DNA of 64,000 nt from contig CM026571.1 of NCBI GenBank assembly GCA_015143295.1, forward strand, positions 34,252,505 to 34,316,504. The letters are read 5' to 3'. The notes beneath the pieces are model-generated. The model did no database searches. It saw only the letters and a program-made list of their open reading frames with translations, and was not told the origin of the DNA. The position numbers and the translations under genes are program-made. This DNA is from Tetracentron sinense (Eukaryota > Streptophyta > Magnoliopsida > Trochodendrales > Trochodendraceae). Positions 34,755 to 46,033 of the stretch are shown here, piece by piece; position 1 is the stretch's first letter, and the number at the start of each line of letters is the position of its first letter.

Positions 34755-37365
34755 TGTAGCACCCCGGACTTTTTCATCTTTAATGAACGGCACTCTCGTA
34801 GCTAATTGGCCGTTTTCGTAGTGTGATTAATAAATAAGGGAGAAATCGGAAATTTCGAAATGTCAGAAATATTCGTTTTCGAAAGACGGATCCAACGCAA
34901 GTTGAATCGTCGAAATCCGACGAGCGAGTCAAAAGATATGGTCAAAACAGTCCAGACATACAGAGCACCGATCGCTCGGTCCAGTCAGCGATCGATCGGT
35001 CCATAACCGATCGATCGGTAGCTATCGCACGGTCAGAAAATTTGTATGGGGAAATTTTCCAGAGAGTGAGTTTTTGACCGGTCGATCGGTCAATAACACC
35101 GATCGCTCGGTAGGCAACCGATCGATCGGTCATTAACACCGATCGCTCGGTCTTCGCGTTTTTGCAGAAATTTTAGTAAGGGCTTTTTCGTCATTTGGGC
35201 ATTTCACCCTTGCTTTATAAGCCTTGCACGAGCCTAAGGGTTTCATAAACCCTTAGGGCAGATATTTGAGAAAGAGTGGGAGAGGAGAAAGGGGTTCTAA
35301 CCTAGGGTTTCATCTTGAGAGTGAATCAGGGGTTTAAACACCCAAGATCATCCCAAAAAGGGCGTGGATTCATCAAATCCAACCTCAAACTCGTGTGGCA
35401 TTCCCATTCCAAGCTAGGGCAGCGATCCTACGGCATTTTGAAAGGGGTTTCTTCCCCAAATCAAGCCTTCTTCAAGTAAGGGTTCTTCCCTACCATTTGA
35501 GGTTCGATTTCAAGGTTTCTTCAAGGTCAAGCCTTGATTTCAAGGTTAGTACACTCTACTAACTTCATTAGTGATAACCTTGATTTTTCTTCCTCAAATA
35601 TGATGATTTTATATGTTGTTTGTCCCTTTTTATTGAGTTGTGATGAAATCCCTATAATAAATAAGATAAATGGATAAAGGTGTGGGAATGTGTGAATGGA
35701 TGGTGGATTGTGGCGAATGGGTGCCGTGTGGGGTGATGTATGTAATGGGATGGATAATGGTGGAAGGGCATTTTCAACATAATGAACATACCTTTGTGAT
35801 GGATGAAAAACATGCACTAAGCAACTTAAATAAAAAGGCTATCATAGTGATGCTTACCAAGTGTTTGAGAAAATGTTTAAATGATGATTTGAATGAGTGA
35901 ACTTGAATTATAAAAGCATGCATTGAGTTATTCTTTCTAAAATGCCTATCTTGATCAAATGTGCTACATGTCATTTACATTTCCATATGCTCATATTAAG
36001 AATTGAAATGCTATGCTCATGTGACCATCATACTCAAGTATGTCCTCATGCCTACCACAATTTCTACACACACGCACGCATGCTTGCATGAACTGGGTTT
36101 ATTTCACGAGTATTAGTGCATGAGAAATAAAACGAGAAACAAGCATATGTCAAGGAGGTTGGTAGCCCAGGGATGTGCGGGTGCTAGCCTTTGGCTCACA
36201 AGTTAAACGAACATGAATATCAAGGGTAGGGCATATCCCTAGGATATGTCATACCTGGCTCACAAGAAAACACGACGAGCAAGGATCAAGAAACATGGAA
36301 GGGTGTTAGTGTACTAAGACCAGGTACGGGCACTAACATCTGTTCCCCAACACGCATGAAAGTATGCTAGTGTACTAAGACCAGGTACGGGCACTAGTGT
36401 ATGTTTCCAAGACAAGCATGAAAGGATGTTAATGTACTAAGACCAGGTACGGGGCATTAACATCTGTTTCCAACAAGTATGAGAGGATACTAGTATACTA
36501 AGACCAGGTACGGGTACTAGTATCTGTCTCCAAGCGAGAATCAAGAAATATGGAAGGGTGATGATGTACTAAGACCAGGTACGGGCATTGTCATCTATTC
36601 CCAGGGAAACAAGAAAACTCACGAGCAAGTCAACAAGAACATACGCATAATACTCACTCACGAGACAAGAACCGGGCAAGAACCTAGTACGTCCGTCCAG
36701 TTCATAGTTCGGGTACTAGCTAAACCAGAACAAAACAAGGCAGGTGTGATTTCCAAGATACGAGAACAAGTCATGACCTTTGGATACGAATTCACAATGC
36801 ATGAGTTGATGTTCATGATTCACTTACGTGGTTATGTTGTTTTAGCTTCCGCGCTCTGAATTTGTATCTCTTGGGTGAACTGTATCATGTATTACATGTT
36901 ATGCTATTGTTATTACTATTGTTAGTTAGTAGCTTGTACTCGCTGAGTATTCCATGCTCAGCCGTACTTTTATGTCGGCAGGTACATTATGCAGCATATG
37001 AACTCTTGTCCCTTGGATCGAGGCAGCTCGGGGTGAGCAGGAGATTCTTCGGATGGTTACCTAGATATTAGGAGACGTGGCGTATGGCCAACGGTTGGGA
37101 TGAGCGAGAGAGAGAGACATGTATTTTGGGATTTCCTTGGGGACTTTTCGTGTGAGCTTGAGTGGGTGACTCAAGCATTTGCACTCTTGTGATTATTGTA
37201 TTCTATCCAGCTATTAATGATGTGGACACTTGGAATTACATTTATGTTAAAGGAAATTTTAGTCTCTCTATTTTTGCATGCCTTGTTATGCTCTCGCCGG
37301 TTGACTAAGGATAGGTCACGTCGCCAAGGTATCCTAACTCCTAGGGGGTATTTTGGGGCGTGACA
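34755..37365 (+). mobile_element. Tekay-type solo LTR, plus strand, nested
   Basis: It starts TGTAGCACCCCGGACTTT and ends TTTTGGGGCGTGACA, with perfect duplication GATCT (34750-34754 and 37366-37370). The length of 2611 bases fits the family. U3 has a dense CGATCGATCGG / CGATCGCTCGG cluster (34967-35155), a TATA box (CTTTATAA, 35213-35220), the bifurcated repeat block 36300-36610 and the CTGAGTATTCCATGCTCAG palindrome near 36942-36960. It inserted in opposite orientation into its own family's LTR, at a GATCT within a GATC-rich motif. Confidence 0.93.
35213..35220 (+). promoter_or_regulatory. TATA box of nested solo LTR
   Basis: CTTTATAA lies about 60 bases after the palindrome cluster and about 460 bases into the LTR, and is followed by a leader with CCTAGGGTTT. 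This is the likely U3/R promoter. Confidence 0.6.
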
Positions 37366-38032
37366 GATCTATCGCACTTGGACCCGAAGGGAAATCAAAA
37401 AAATCACCTGAATGCAATCGATCGCAGAAATCTGTGATAGATCGCACCATTTTGCGATCGATCGCAGCTAATTTGCGATAGATCGCACCCCTATTTTCTG
37501 GATTCTGACATATTTTATCCCACTTTAGTATTTTGACCATAACTTTTGATTCGATCATCCGATTTTGACAATTAAACTTGCGTTGGATTCTTATTTCGAA
37601 TAGAAACAACTTTCATGTTTTACAAAAATCCTAATTTTGAGTTTTAAAAGGTCAAAATGGGCCCATAAGTGGACTGATCTGCAATTTCAGCAGAAAAATA
37701 TCGGCAACCCCACTTTTGAATTAGCTTAAACTCAAAATATGGAAAAACATTAAACATGAACCTTGAAGAGGATTCCAATACGGTTCTAATGGTTTAAGAA
37801 TCACTCAATTGTGATAAGGGGTGAGAAAACTAGACTACTCTCAAGTTTGAGGGATGTTCAGACATTCCTCTAGACCCTTGGTTTATTTCCATATTCCATC
37901 TACTTTGAATCCAACCCCTACTCCATTCTTATAAATCACAATCCTAGGTTCTTAAACCAACTAAGGTAACCCATGGGCACAACCCTACTCACATGAACAG
38001 TGCATGTGAAAAATTTGGGGCTCTACAGGAAT

Positions 38033-38753
38033 TCCTCTACTAGAAGGTAGAGGTTGGGGGGGGGGGGGGGGGAAGAAGTGAATGGGGGGGGAGAAGGTTG
38101 ATATTTTTTCCCACATCACTGTTGGTGGGTTTCTTTTTGGAGTTTAGAAAGATTGTCCCCCTTTAATTTTATATAATGATTATAAGCAAACACTTATGTT
38201 GATGATCTCTCCCTCCTATGTGTATGCATGTTTGAAACTTAAATTGCTTTAGTTTTCTTGTAGCTAAGTGGAAATCATAGGAACCCGCATCTATATCTAT
38301 CTATACTTCTATCTATGGGTTCTTTGAGTCTGTAATGCACCAAAATCTATCTATACTTCTTTCACCAGAGATTTGGTCAGACTCAAAGATTTTGGTGCAT
38401 TACATTCTACATGACTCTAAACCCCATGGGAAGTCAATATCTTTGACGATATCAAATATTTTTTAAAGGATATTAGATGATTATTCATTAACACTGTAAT
38501 TCCCATTAAATATGTCCCCAATAGGGTGGGTTTACGTTTTTTGTTCTGTTCATAAAGTTTTTTGTTTAACATAATTCTCTTTACCAAAAAAAAAAAATGT
38601 AAACCACTTTGAAAATGAAATTGGATTATGTATCTTAATATAGTTAAGCTTAACCATAGTTAATCATCGCTCTTAAAAGAGCTTGCAATTGTGATGAATC
38701 CAAAAAAAAAAATTTAAGACTTTTCAAAGTATCTTTCCCTACCGATTTTGTAT
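38033..38753. other. Helitron interior, no gene
   Basis: Includes a run of 17 G (38056-38072). The block ATCTATCTATACTTCT occurs twice, near 38288-38350, and a nearby stretch folds back (CAAAATCT / AGATTTTG-type inverted repeats at about 38335-38400). No protein-like sequence was found. Confidence 0.5.
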
Positions 38754-38782
38754 CCCGTGCATCGCACGGGGCTTTTGTTAGT

Positions 38783-39085
38783 ATTAAATATGTTAAATGA
38801 TACTTTTTCCATCACAACTCTCTCACCATTGGACCCTCCATCTCCCTTATTTATTGATCATCCACTTAATAAGAACTCTTAATTAAAACTATCATTTCTT
38901 TTCTAAATTAAATAATAATACCTCCATTAATTTAAATTAAATATGTAAAATGATAATTCTTCCATCACAACTCTCTAATTGTTAAACCCTCCATCTCCCT
39001 TTTTAATTGATCATTTACTTAATATATTTTTTTTAATAAAAATCATTATTTTTTCTAAATTAAATAATAAGTCCTCTATTAATTA
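38783..39085 (+). repeat. Two ~150-bp direct repeats beside Helitron end
   Basis: Units at about 38783-38935 and 38936-39085 share CCATCACAACTCTC, CCCTCCATCTCCCT and TCTAAATTAAATAATA. A related stretch lies at 31360-31442, immediately left of the inner Helitron, consistent with the inner copy having inserted within this repeat. Confidence 0.75.
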
Positions 39086-39120
39086 AAACTGCAATACCTC
39101 ATAAGAATAAGTTTTGTGCC

Positions 39121-39291
39121 CCTTGCGTGAGTGGTAGGGGTGTGGCCTTCCAAGGGTGGAGGTCTGGGGATCTAATCCCCCAAGGGGTAAGAGTTGCAAG
39201 AGCTCCACTGCCCCAGCTAACTTCTGATTGGCTGACTCTACTGACGTAGGTAAATGATATCTGGTCCTTGTGGAGCCCTCCAAAATAAAAA
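39121..39291 (+). mobile_element. tRNA-derived SINE
   Basis: A 171-base element flanked by the 12-base duplication AAGTTTTGTGCC (39109-39120 and 39292-39303). Near its start are a box A-like GCGTGAGTGGTAG (39125-39137) and a box B-like GGGATCTAATCCC, spaced as in RNA polymerase III promoters. It ends in an A-rich tail (CAAAATAAAAA). Mobilisation would depend on LINE enzymes. Confidence 0.85.
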
Positions 39292-39531
39292 AAGTTTTGT
39301 GCCTCGAAACTAAAGTTCTTTGGTTCTCAAAATATATATTTTTAAAAAATTTCTTGCTCTCTACAGTTTGTCGTAGGTTAGTCACTTAGTTTAATAAATT
39401 GATTACATATATCTCTTCTCTATATATTTTTTCATATTTAAAATATAAGAGAAGATAACGTATAATTTATAATGTTCTTTAAAATTTTCATTTATTTCTT
39501 CATCTTGTGTATCACACGGAGTGTTTGCAAG

Positions 39532-39560
<29 letters not shown>
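39532..39560. repeat. (AT)n microsatellite
   Basis: About 14 AT units directly after the outer Helitron end. The following 39561-40060 is AT-rich with no gene seen. Confidence 0.95.
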
Positions 39561-39564
<4 letters not shown>

Positions 39565-40065
39565 TTATTTTGATGGAGCGATATATGAGCCCCTCCATGC
39601 AACCTTTATTGAACTTTGTTTTCTTTTTTGTTTGGGTTATGGAACTTTGTTAGAAGGACCTTAAGTGTGGTCATTGGTTTGAGACCTTAATTTAAAATAA
39701 TGTAAAAATCCAAATAGCAAACAACATGCCATTTCATAGGAAATATGCTATTTTATAAGTTGTTTATAAGTTTTAATATTTAATACAAAACTTGTAAAAT
39801 AACATGTTGATTGCTTTATCCAAATCACAATTTTTTTATACCATTTTGGATTATTTTAAGTAGTGAAGGAGTGGTCTTAGCTCTAAGACCACTTCCTAGA
39901 AGCTCTATTCATATGCCATAGCCATTAGCCATCCAACAGCACCCCATCCATGTCCACGAAAAGAAAGAAAATAAAATAAATGTGTTTGTTTAATTTTTTC
40001 AAAAACATATTTAGACTTAGAAACATTTATTGTCTAAATAGTTAGGGCAAAACACGTTTGATTGT

Positions 40066-40924
40066 TGTGATGGTTTTCTGGGATGTTCCACATGTCACTT
40101 GCTCTTTGAATTCAGGTTGACTGGTAGAAGGATGAAGGTAGGTTCATAACTCGTTTTTGTTGATGCGGGTGGGGGCTCCTCTAGTCAAAGTCCTCCGATG
40201 ATCAAGTCAGTATGTGTAAAAGATGAAGTGCAGAGAAATTTTGACAGAGAGAGTGTGTTCAGGACTTTGATCTTTTCAAGGGTGGTTTTCTTAGTGATAG
40301 GAGGTTCAAATAGTCAAGATTCAGTAGTCTTACCTTGTGGGGGGTCTGGGGTATTTATAGGCTTGAGTTCGGATGTGCCTTCTGCTCATCTATGCCCATA
40401 AATGGCCATGCAACTTGCTTTTATGATCATTACCAAATATGTCAGACAGATCTTCATGCATACGTGTCACATGTGTGAGCCTACTATTTCTAAGGTCGAT
40501 CTTGGGTCGAAAGTAGGCTGAGATGACCAGCATTTAAATGCTAAGACAGTGCTTTTCACCTAACATCAGACTAAATAGATCACCTCCTGATTATTTCATC
40601 CTACAAGGCAATTTCGTCCTCAAGGTGAGTATGGACTCGTCCTTATCATGACCACGATGCCTGAAATCGTCCTGATGACGATGACATCTGAAACTATCCT
40701 CTTGACGATGATATCTGAAATCATCCTTCAGAAGATGATATCTGAAATAGTCCTTCAGACGACGAAATCTGAAATCATCCTTCAGACGGCGATATCTGAA
40801 ATCGTCCTGGGGAGCACGATCTTATACCATAAATGGAATATAGAAACCTCATTCGTCCTTTACGAGGATGAGGATTCTATTCACCCTTGTAACACTTGCT
40901 CATTTACGAATTTTATTTATTATA
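40066..40924 (-). repeat. 3' LTR of Tat-like element
   Basis: Matches 52840-53673 along its length. On the minus strand a TATA box CTATAAATAC lies near 40350-40359. A purine-rich AAAGGGGCAAAT sits just inside the element (40925-40936). The outer terminus begins TGTGATGG on the plus strand; the other terminus is not a clean TG/CA end. It contains the 27-bp repeats at about 40655-40810. Confidence 0.8.
40655..40810. repeat. 27-bp direct repeats in LTR (five to six units)
   Basis: Units of the type GATATCTGAAATCATCCTTC, alternating with GACGATG. The other LTR has the counterpart at about 53430-53555. A 127-codon open frame across the array is only a consequence of the 27-base period being a multiple of three. 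Confidence 0.85.
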
Positions 40925-41366
40925 ATTTGCCCCTTTACGATGATTTGAATGTAGTCCAAAGTATTATAAATCAATTGAAAATCAACAACGGAGAATACTT
41001 GTCACTCCGTGGAAGGCGAAACATTGCGTGAACTTACGTGCATACGGATTGTCGTGATAGCTGTATACAGACGTTTCACACGCATGATGAATCGTCGCAT
41101 CACATTAATGCTAGCAGGCTATCATCATTGCTTTTTGTGGGACTCGAGGCGTGCAGAAATCTGCGACGGTTGGCTTTGTTTTTATGAAGACGATCATACC
41201 CCTGAGCTTTCATATGTGTATGACGGAGATGAGGGTCAATTTCATCCTGCTGAGATTTTCTTTTGACATTCCAATTCAAATTATGCAAATGACCATCGTG
41301 CCCTTGTGCATGTGTCCGTGTATAGTGGAGATGAAAGGTATTCCCGTCCTGGTAATTTTTGATTTT

Positions 41367-41376
41367 CTATAAATAG
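41367..41376 (+). promoter_or_regulatory. TATA box of the antisense extra gene
   Basis: CTATAAATAG is followed 20-30 bases later by a CT-rich stretch typical of a plant transcription start. It faces away from the 3' LTR and towards the extra gene on the plus strand. Confidence 0.55.
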
Positions 41377-41639
41377 GGCAGGATAGACTTCATCTTCTTC
41401 ACTTTAATTCTTAACTTGCTGTTATTCTGCCGAAATCAAGAATCTTCGTCGATCAAGCACCAGTGCAACTTCGTCTTCTCCAACCTCCAGAACCTTCTCA
41501 AGAACTTGGTAAGTTCTTGAAATTTTCAACTTCTTTGTTTTCACTACTTCTCTTCTCTGTTTCTGCCTTCTTTCTTCTATCTTTCTATCATCCCATCTTT
41601 CCAAGCCCAAAACCAGTAACCATGAACCAGAATTAAGAG

Positions 41640-44600
41640 TCTAGCATTTCTGGTAGCATCCTTCCAGGGGCTTACATTGCCTCTTCCCCCAGGTCTAAAA
41701 ATTTTCAACTTCTTGCCCTTGCTTATTACCGAGTCCAGTTCGAAATTCTTCCCCAAGTCCATATTCATTTCATGACAAACGGGTGACCCATAGACCGTAA
41801 GTGCAAGGCGACTAAGGTCTTTCTTGCTCAATTGGAGGCCGAGCTCTGATTTATTCTTGAGCCCATCGTGGAGGAGGTGCTTACCACCCTCCAACTTCCT
41901 CCGGGGCAGATGCACCCCAACTTCTACAAGTATATGTCCTTGTTGACTAAGTTCATCAAGGACTGGTATGTCATAGAAGCGCGTCACCTCTTCCACTTCA
42001 AACACCTCATCATGTGCCTGAGGACGAAGGAAGAGGGGCCCTACTATAAGTGGGCCTCTAAAGCCAAAATTTCTGACTTCATAAATGACCTTCCAAATGT
42101 GGAACGGAAGTAGAGGGTGAAATCCTTCATCGTCTCCGGAGCATGGAGGACGCAGAATGCTTGACCCGTCCCCAGCGTCTTCCAAAAAGGTAGATTTTAC
42201 ATAATATTTTTCTATCCTCCGTCCTCCATCTCTCTTTTCTTCTTGCTTTTATTCTATTTATATGACCTTTTCATCTTCTGTTGCAGGGCCATCCAAGTTC
42301 CATTTTAAGAGTTTGACCTCGGAGGAAGTCCGTCATCTGAAGTTTATCAGAGTTGAGAAGGGGGACAAGTACGTGACCTGGAGGTCTCGAAGTGAGGTCG
42401 ACGCCGTGCTTGCAGAAGTTCTTGAATACGAGATCGACGAAACTGTTGCACGACTGATCACCACAGCAAACGCCAATCCAGAGGTATTCCATGCTACCCT
42501 CGACGACTTCAAAGAGCAAATGGCCGACGACAATCCCCTCCCTCCAGTCAGGCCTCCTTCCAGAAGGAAGAAAATGGCCTTAACGACGAACCAGTCCGGA
42601 CAGACGCAAAATACTGCCCCAGCGTCTGAGCCGGAGCACATCATTGTCCTGGAACCCCCTGCTGTCGAGGTCCAGAAAAAAAAAGAGGCACGCGATGCTG
42701 GCCGAGCTGGCGACCAACAAGAAGAGAAGAGAGGACTCCAAAGACAAAGGCAAAGCTCCCATGGATCGTCTGGTTTGGCAGGTAACTATTCGAGGGTCAA
42801 TCATTGAAGCGCAACCCCAGGTTGTTCATTAATATCTGGTGTGTGTGACTGCTCTTTCTTCTTCATCTGCTCCACCTCTGGGGAGTATGGTAGGCGAAGA
42901 GGCAGCCCGAATCTAGAGTCCATCCTTCAAATCCAAAGTCGAGGCGAAGCCGCTGACTTATGTGGATACGGCCATAGAGGGCGGCTCGACGGCCATTATC
43001 TGGGGTTGAGGGATCAGACTCCCTTTCGATGAGGACGTGGCCAAGAAGGCGACAAAGTTAGTGCTCGACTCCCATCATGCAATGGCGGTTGCGACGGTAA
43101 GCCTTACTTGTTCTTGCTTATTTTCATATATTCATTCTTTTTCATCACTAATTCTCACATACTCTTTCTTTTGTCAGATCATCATGATGTATTCAGAGAT
43201 GTCTCATCACTACGACCACTTGGGCAACGTCATGGAGCACTGGAAGGCTAAGGCAGCAATAATGGAGGCAAAGGTGAAGGCTGAGAAGGTGGCCTTGCTT
43301 AAAGAGGCAGAAGAAGCTCAAGCTCAAGCTCAAGCGAGTCAAGCTAAAGCTGATGCTGAAAAATGCAAAGCTGAGGCCGAGAAGTGCAGAGCTGACGCTG
43401 ATCATTACAAAGCACAATGCAACGAGTCCCGAGAAGTAGTCTGGAGGTTGTGAAGGTCAACAACAAAGTTTTGGCAGATGTCACTGCAGCCAATGTCCAT
43501 CTTGGCGAGCTGGAGAGCGTGGTCCAAGCTTTGAGCAGACAAGTCGAGGATGAGGAGCGTGAGCTGGAGGCCATGAAGGTGAGGCGCAAGAGCATTACCA
43601 AAATGAGGTGAACAAGATGGTCTTGGCCGAGCAGGAGGAGATGGAGAAGGACTTTGAAGAACAACTAAGGGCTCTTCGAGACTTAGGACGTCTGACGAGG
43701 ACTCCATCTCCACCATGGGATGAGACTACCCAATCTGACTGTCGCGCCCCAAAATCCCACCTATCTTAATGTGAGACTTTGGCACGTGACTTAATCATTA
43801 ACTTGCATAACTTCCTGTCATAAAGCATTTAAGGCAATACTAAAACATGAACCTGAAAATTTTTCTCTTCAATAAATACTGATCAAGTCTAATATCTGAA
43901 ATAAATACTAAAACATCAAAATTAATTAGAATCATCCTCCATGATTCCCAATCGTCAAATTCAAACCAACTATAAATCTAAAATTAGTTTATTACAAATT
44001 CTAAAACTCGATATCAAAATACTACTAATCTACATTCCAGTATATGACCAGCGATCCAAATTCCATTTCCCATCAGGGTAATTACATGCTGGCTCCTCCT
44101 CTTCCTCCTCATACTCTTCCTCTTCCCAAGGTCTTGGAGTAAAGATATCAAATCTAGAACCTGTCGACAACAATAGTCATCGGCTGAGTAACAAGTTACC
44201 CAGCGTATATATAAAATCCTAGCTAACAATATGATGACATTGAATATAAGGCATAATTTAGAATTTAACAGGGCATTTTAACATGTAACAATTCAAAGTG
44301 CGGAAGCATAACTCAATTTCAGTTCTTATACTTGATCACTTGTACTTGTTTTCTCTTGTTTATCTAACTTATTTTCTTTTTTGAGAATGTATCCAACAAC
44401 ATGCAAATGCAATAAATTAATATAACTCTACCCTATATATTGGGTAGAGACTAACATATACCCTACTTTCTGAGGTACCACACGGTTTACAAATTATCTG
44501 GTGCATACGACTTGTCTACACATTATCCGGTGTATACGGCTTGTCTACACATTTGCCGATGTATATGGTTGGTCTTGCCTTGATCATAGGCTTGTGGGTA

Positions 44601-46033
44601 CTCAGTTAGTGCAAAACTCAATCATACATAATGCTCGTGTCCTTGTGTACTTGCATAATACTTGTCATCTTGTTTATTCTCATGCTTGTTCATATTTAAT
44701 TTTGTGAGTAAGTGTGAGTGAAATTATGATGATAGTGACTCATGTACCAATTTAAACATGCAGAATTTCTCATAAATTTATCAATATAGAACATAGATCT
44801 ATCAAGTTTTTCAACAATAAGATAAGAACAATTATATCTATCATACTTCAATTTCAATAGATAATCTTAATAAAATTAATCTCACCGGATCCTAGATTCA
44901 TAACACATCAAAATTTCAAAGCAAGCTCATAATCGTTTCATAAATTTCAACCATCATCCTTTCTCCCATTCTCAATCATCCATACCCACAAGATCATTCT
45001 CTTTCCCCTTGTTGATATATATAAAAATTAGAATCATAAGGAACAACTCTCACATAATACTTTTCACAAGGGAATCATAATTTAGAACACTTTCTACACA
45101 TCACATATATTTCTCATAAGAAAATCAAGATTTTAAAACATCACAAATCATCATAATTATTTTCCATAAGAGAATCACGATTTAAAACATCACAGATCAT
45201 CATATATATTTTCCATTAGAGAATCATGATTTAAAACATCACAGGCATGCTTGATCTTGTTTGTTTTTGCTTTAGATCTATCACTTTCATCATTTTTATA
45301 TCAAAGTCACTATATTGATAGGAAGGAAGTTATATTTACCTCTCTTGATCGCTTCTCTACGATCACGTGCTTACAAATGGGATGGCTCTAAGCTTTTTCA
45401 CCATTCTTCCTTGCAAAACCTTTGATCCCTCCTCTTGGATCTCTCAAAATCTCTTTCTCTCCCTCTCTTTTAGGTGTAAAAAGTTTTATAAACCCTCAAC
45501 CCACGAGTATAAGGGGTATTTATAGTGTTGGAAACCCTAAGGACTTCACAAGTCAGAAAAACGTGCAAAAGAGGCCTCGAAACGGCATTGGGCGATCGAT
45601 CGGCCGAGGCGCCGATTTTTTTATTTTTTGTTTTAACTCGTTTGCTACTTTTTTTCCTTCTTTCTCTTCATGCAATTTAACCTTGAAAATGACTTAAATT
45701 AAGTGTTTTATTTGGGTTTTAAAATCAACACTTTTTAGCATTAAATTTGTAAGCTTAAACACATTAAAATTAAGCATAATTTTCCATAAAATTTAATAAA
45801 CATCATAGGTACTAAGAATAATAAATTCGGGGCTCTACACTAACCATGCATCTCTTGACATCATCATCCTCGAGCCTGTGCCACTACAACCTGAGCCTCC
45901 GGCTGAGCCTGCCGAGCTCGTCATGCCTGCTCCAGCTTCATCCGTAGCCGAGACTTCTTCCGCTGCTTCTCAACCTGAGCCCAAGGCCAATGCTGCCAAG
46001 GACCCCGCCACCGATAAGCCTATCATTTCCTAG
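41640..46033 (+). pseudogene. Antisense extra gene of Tat-like element (spliced, broken)
   Basis: It lies between integrase and 3' LTR on the opposite strand. The first part (about 41700-42189) has LPPGQMHPNFYKY and FKHLIMCL, resembling the 'putative gypsy type transposon' domain found in many plant genomes; its function is unknown. Good splice signals suggest introns at 42190-42286, from 42782 (acceptor uncertain), and about 43097-43177. The exon after the last is a heptad-rich coiled coil (AEEAQAQAQASQAKADAEK, then QALSRQVEDEERELEAMK) with a frameshift near 43445. A proline/glutamate-rich C-terminus ends at the TAG at 46031-46033, beyond the nested solo LTR. Several in-frame stops (for example near 41785 and 42111) make it a pseudogene. 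Confidence 0.65.
43740..45839 (-). mobile_element. Tekay-type solo LTR nested in antisense extra gene
   Basis: On the minus strand it starts TGTAGAGCCCCGAATTT and ends TTTTGGGGCGCGACA; it is 2100 bases long. The target duplication is CTGAC (43735-43739) against CTAAC (45840-45844), one difference, so it is not recent. A minus-strand TATA (CTATAAATACC) lies near 45515. One CGATCGATCGG motif is at 45593-45604. Confidence 0.85.

Larger units (their letters stand above)
32478..38027 (-). mobile_element. Tekay-type solo LTR, minus strand, split by another
   Basis: Perfect target duplication GGAAT (32473-32477 and 38028-38032). On the minus strand it starts TGTAGAGCCCCAAATTT and ends TTTTGGGGCGTTACA. 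Removing the nested LTR leaves about 2.93 kb. It contains the family's GACCAGGTACGGGCAC-type repeats (minus orientation, 33240-33610), the CTGAGTATTCCATGCTCAG palindrome near 32862-32882 and CGATCGATCG motifs beside the nested insertion (34720-34735 and 37415-37460). Confidence 0.9.
31443..38781 (+). mobile_element. Inner Helitron-like element
   Basis: It starts TCTATACTAATACTATATG after an A and ends with the perfect hairpin CCCGTGCATCGCACGGG (38754-38770), then GCTTTTGTTAG and a T. The flanking AT-rich sequence is continuous across the element. It carries an ankyrin-gene fragment and the nested solo LTRs 32478-38027. Confidence 0.65.
31258..39531 (+). mobile_element. Outer Helitron-like element
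   Basis: It starts TCTATACAAATACTATATG after an A and ends with a decayed hairpin (CTTGTGTATCACACGG) followed by TTTGCAAG and a T. This fits the Helitron pattern of a TC start, a 3' hairpin about 10 bases before CTRR and insertion between A and T, with CAAG instead of CTAG. It encloses a second, better-preserved copy at 31443-38781. No Rep/helicase gene is present, so both are non-autonomous. Confidence 0.55.

Noticed and set aside
40648..41031. Open frame of 127 codons with SEIILQ-type repeats
   Set aside because: 27-bp repeats keep any frame open; lies in the Tat-like LTR.
41577..42185. Minus-strand open frame of 202 codons
   Set aside because: Opposite strand of the antisense extra gene, whose plus strand has the recognisable domain.
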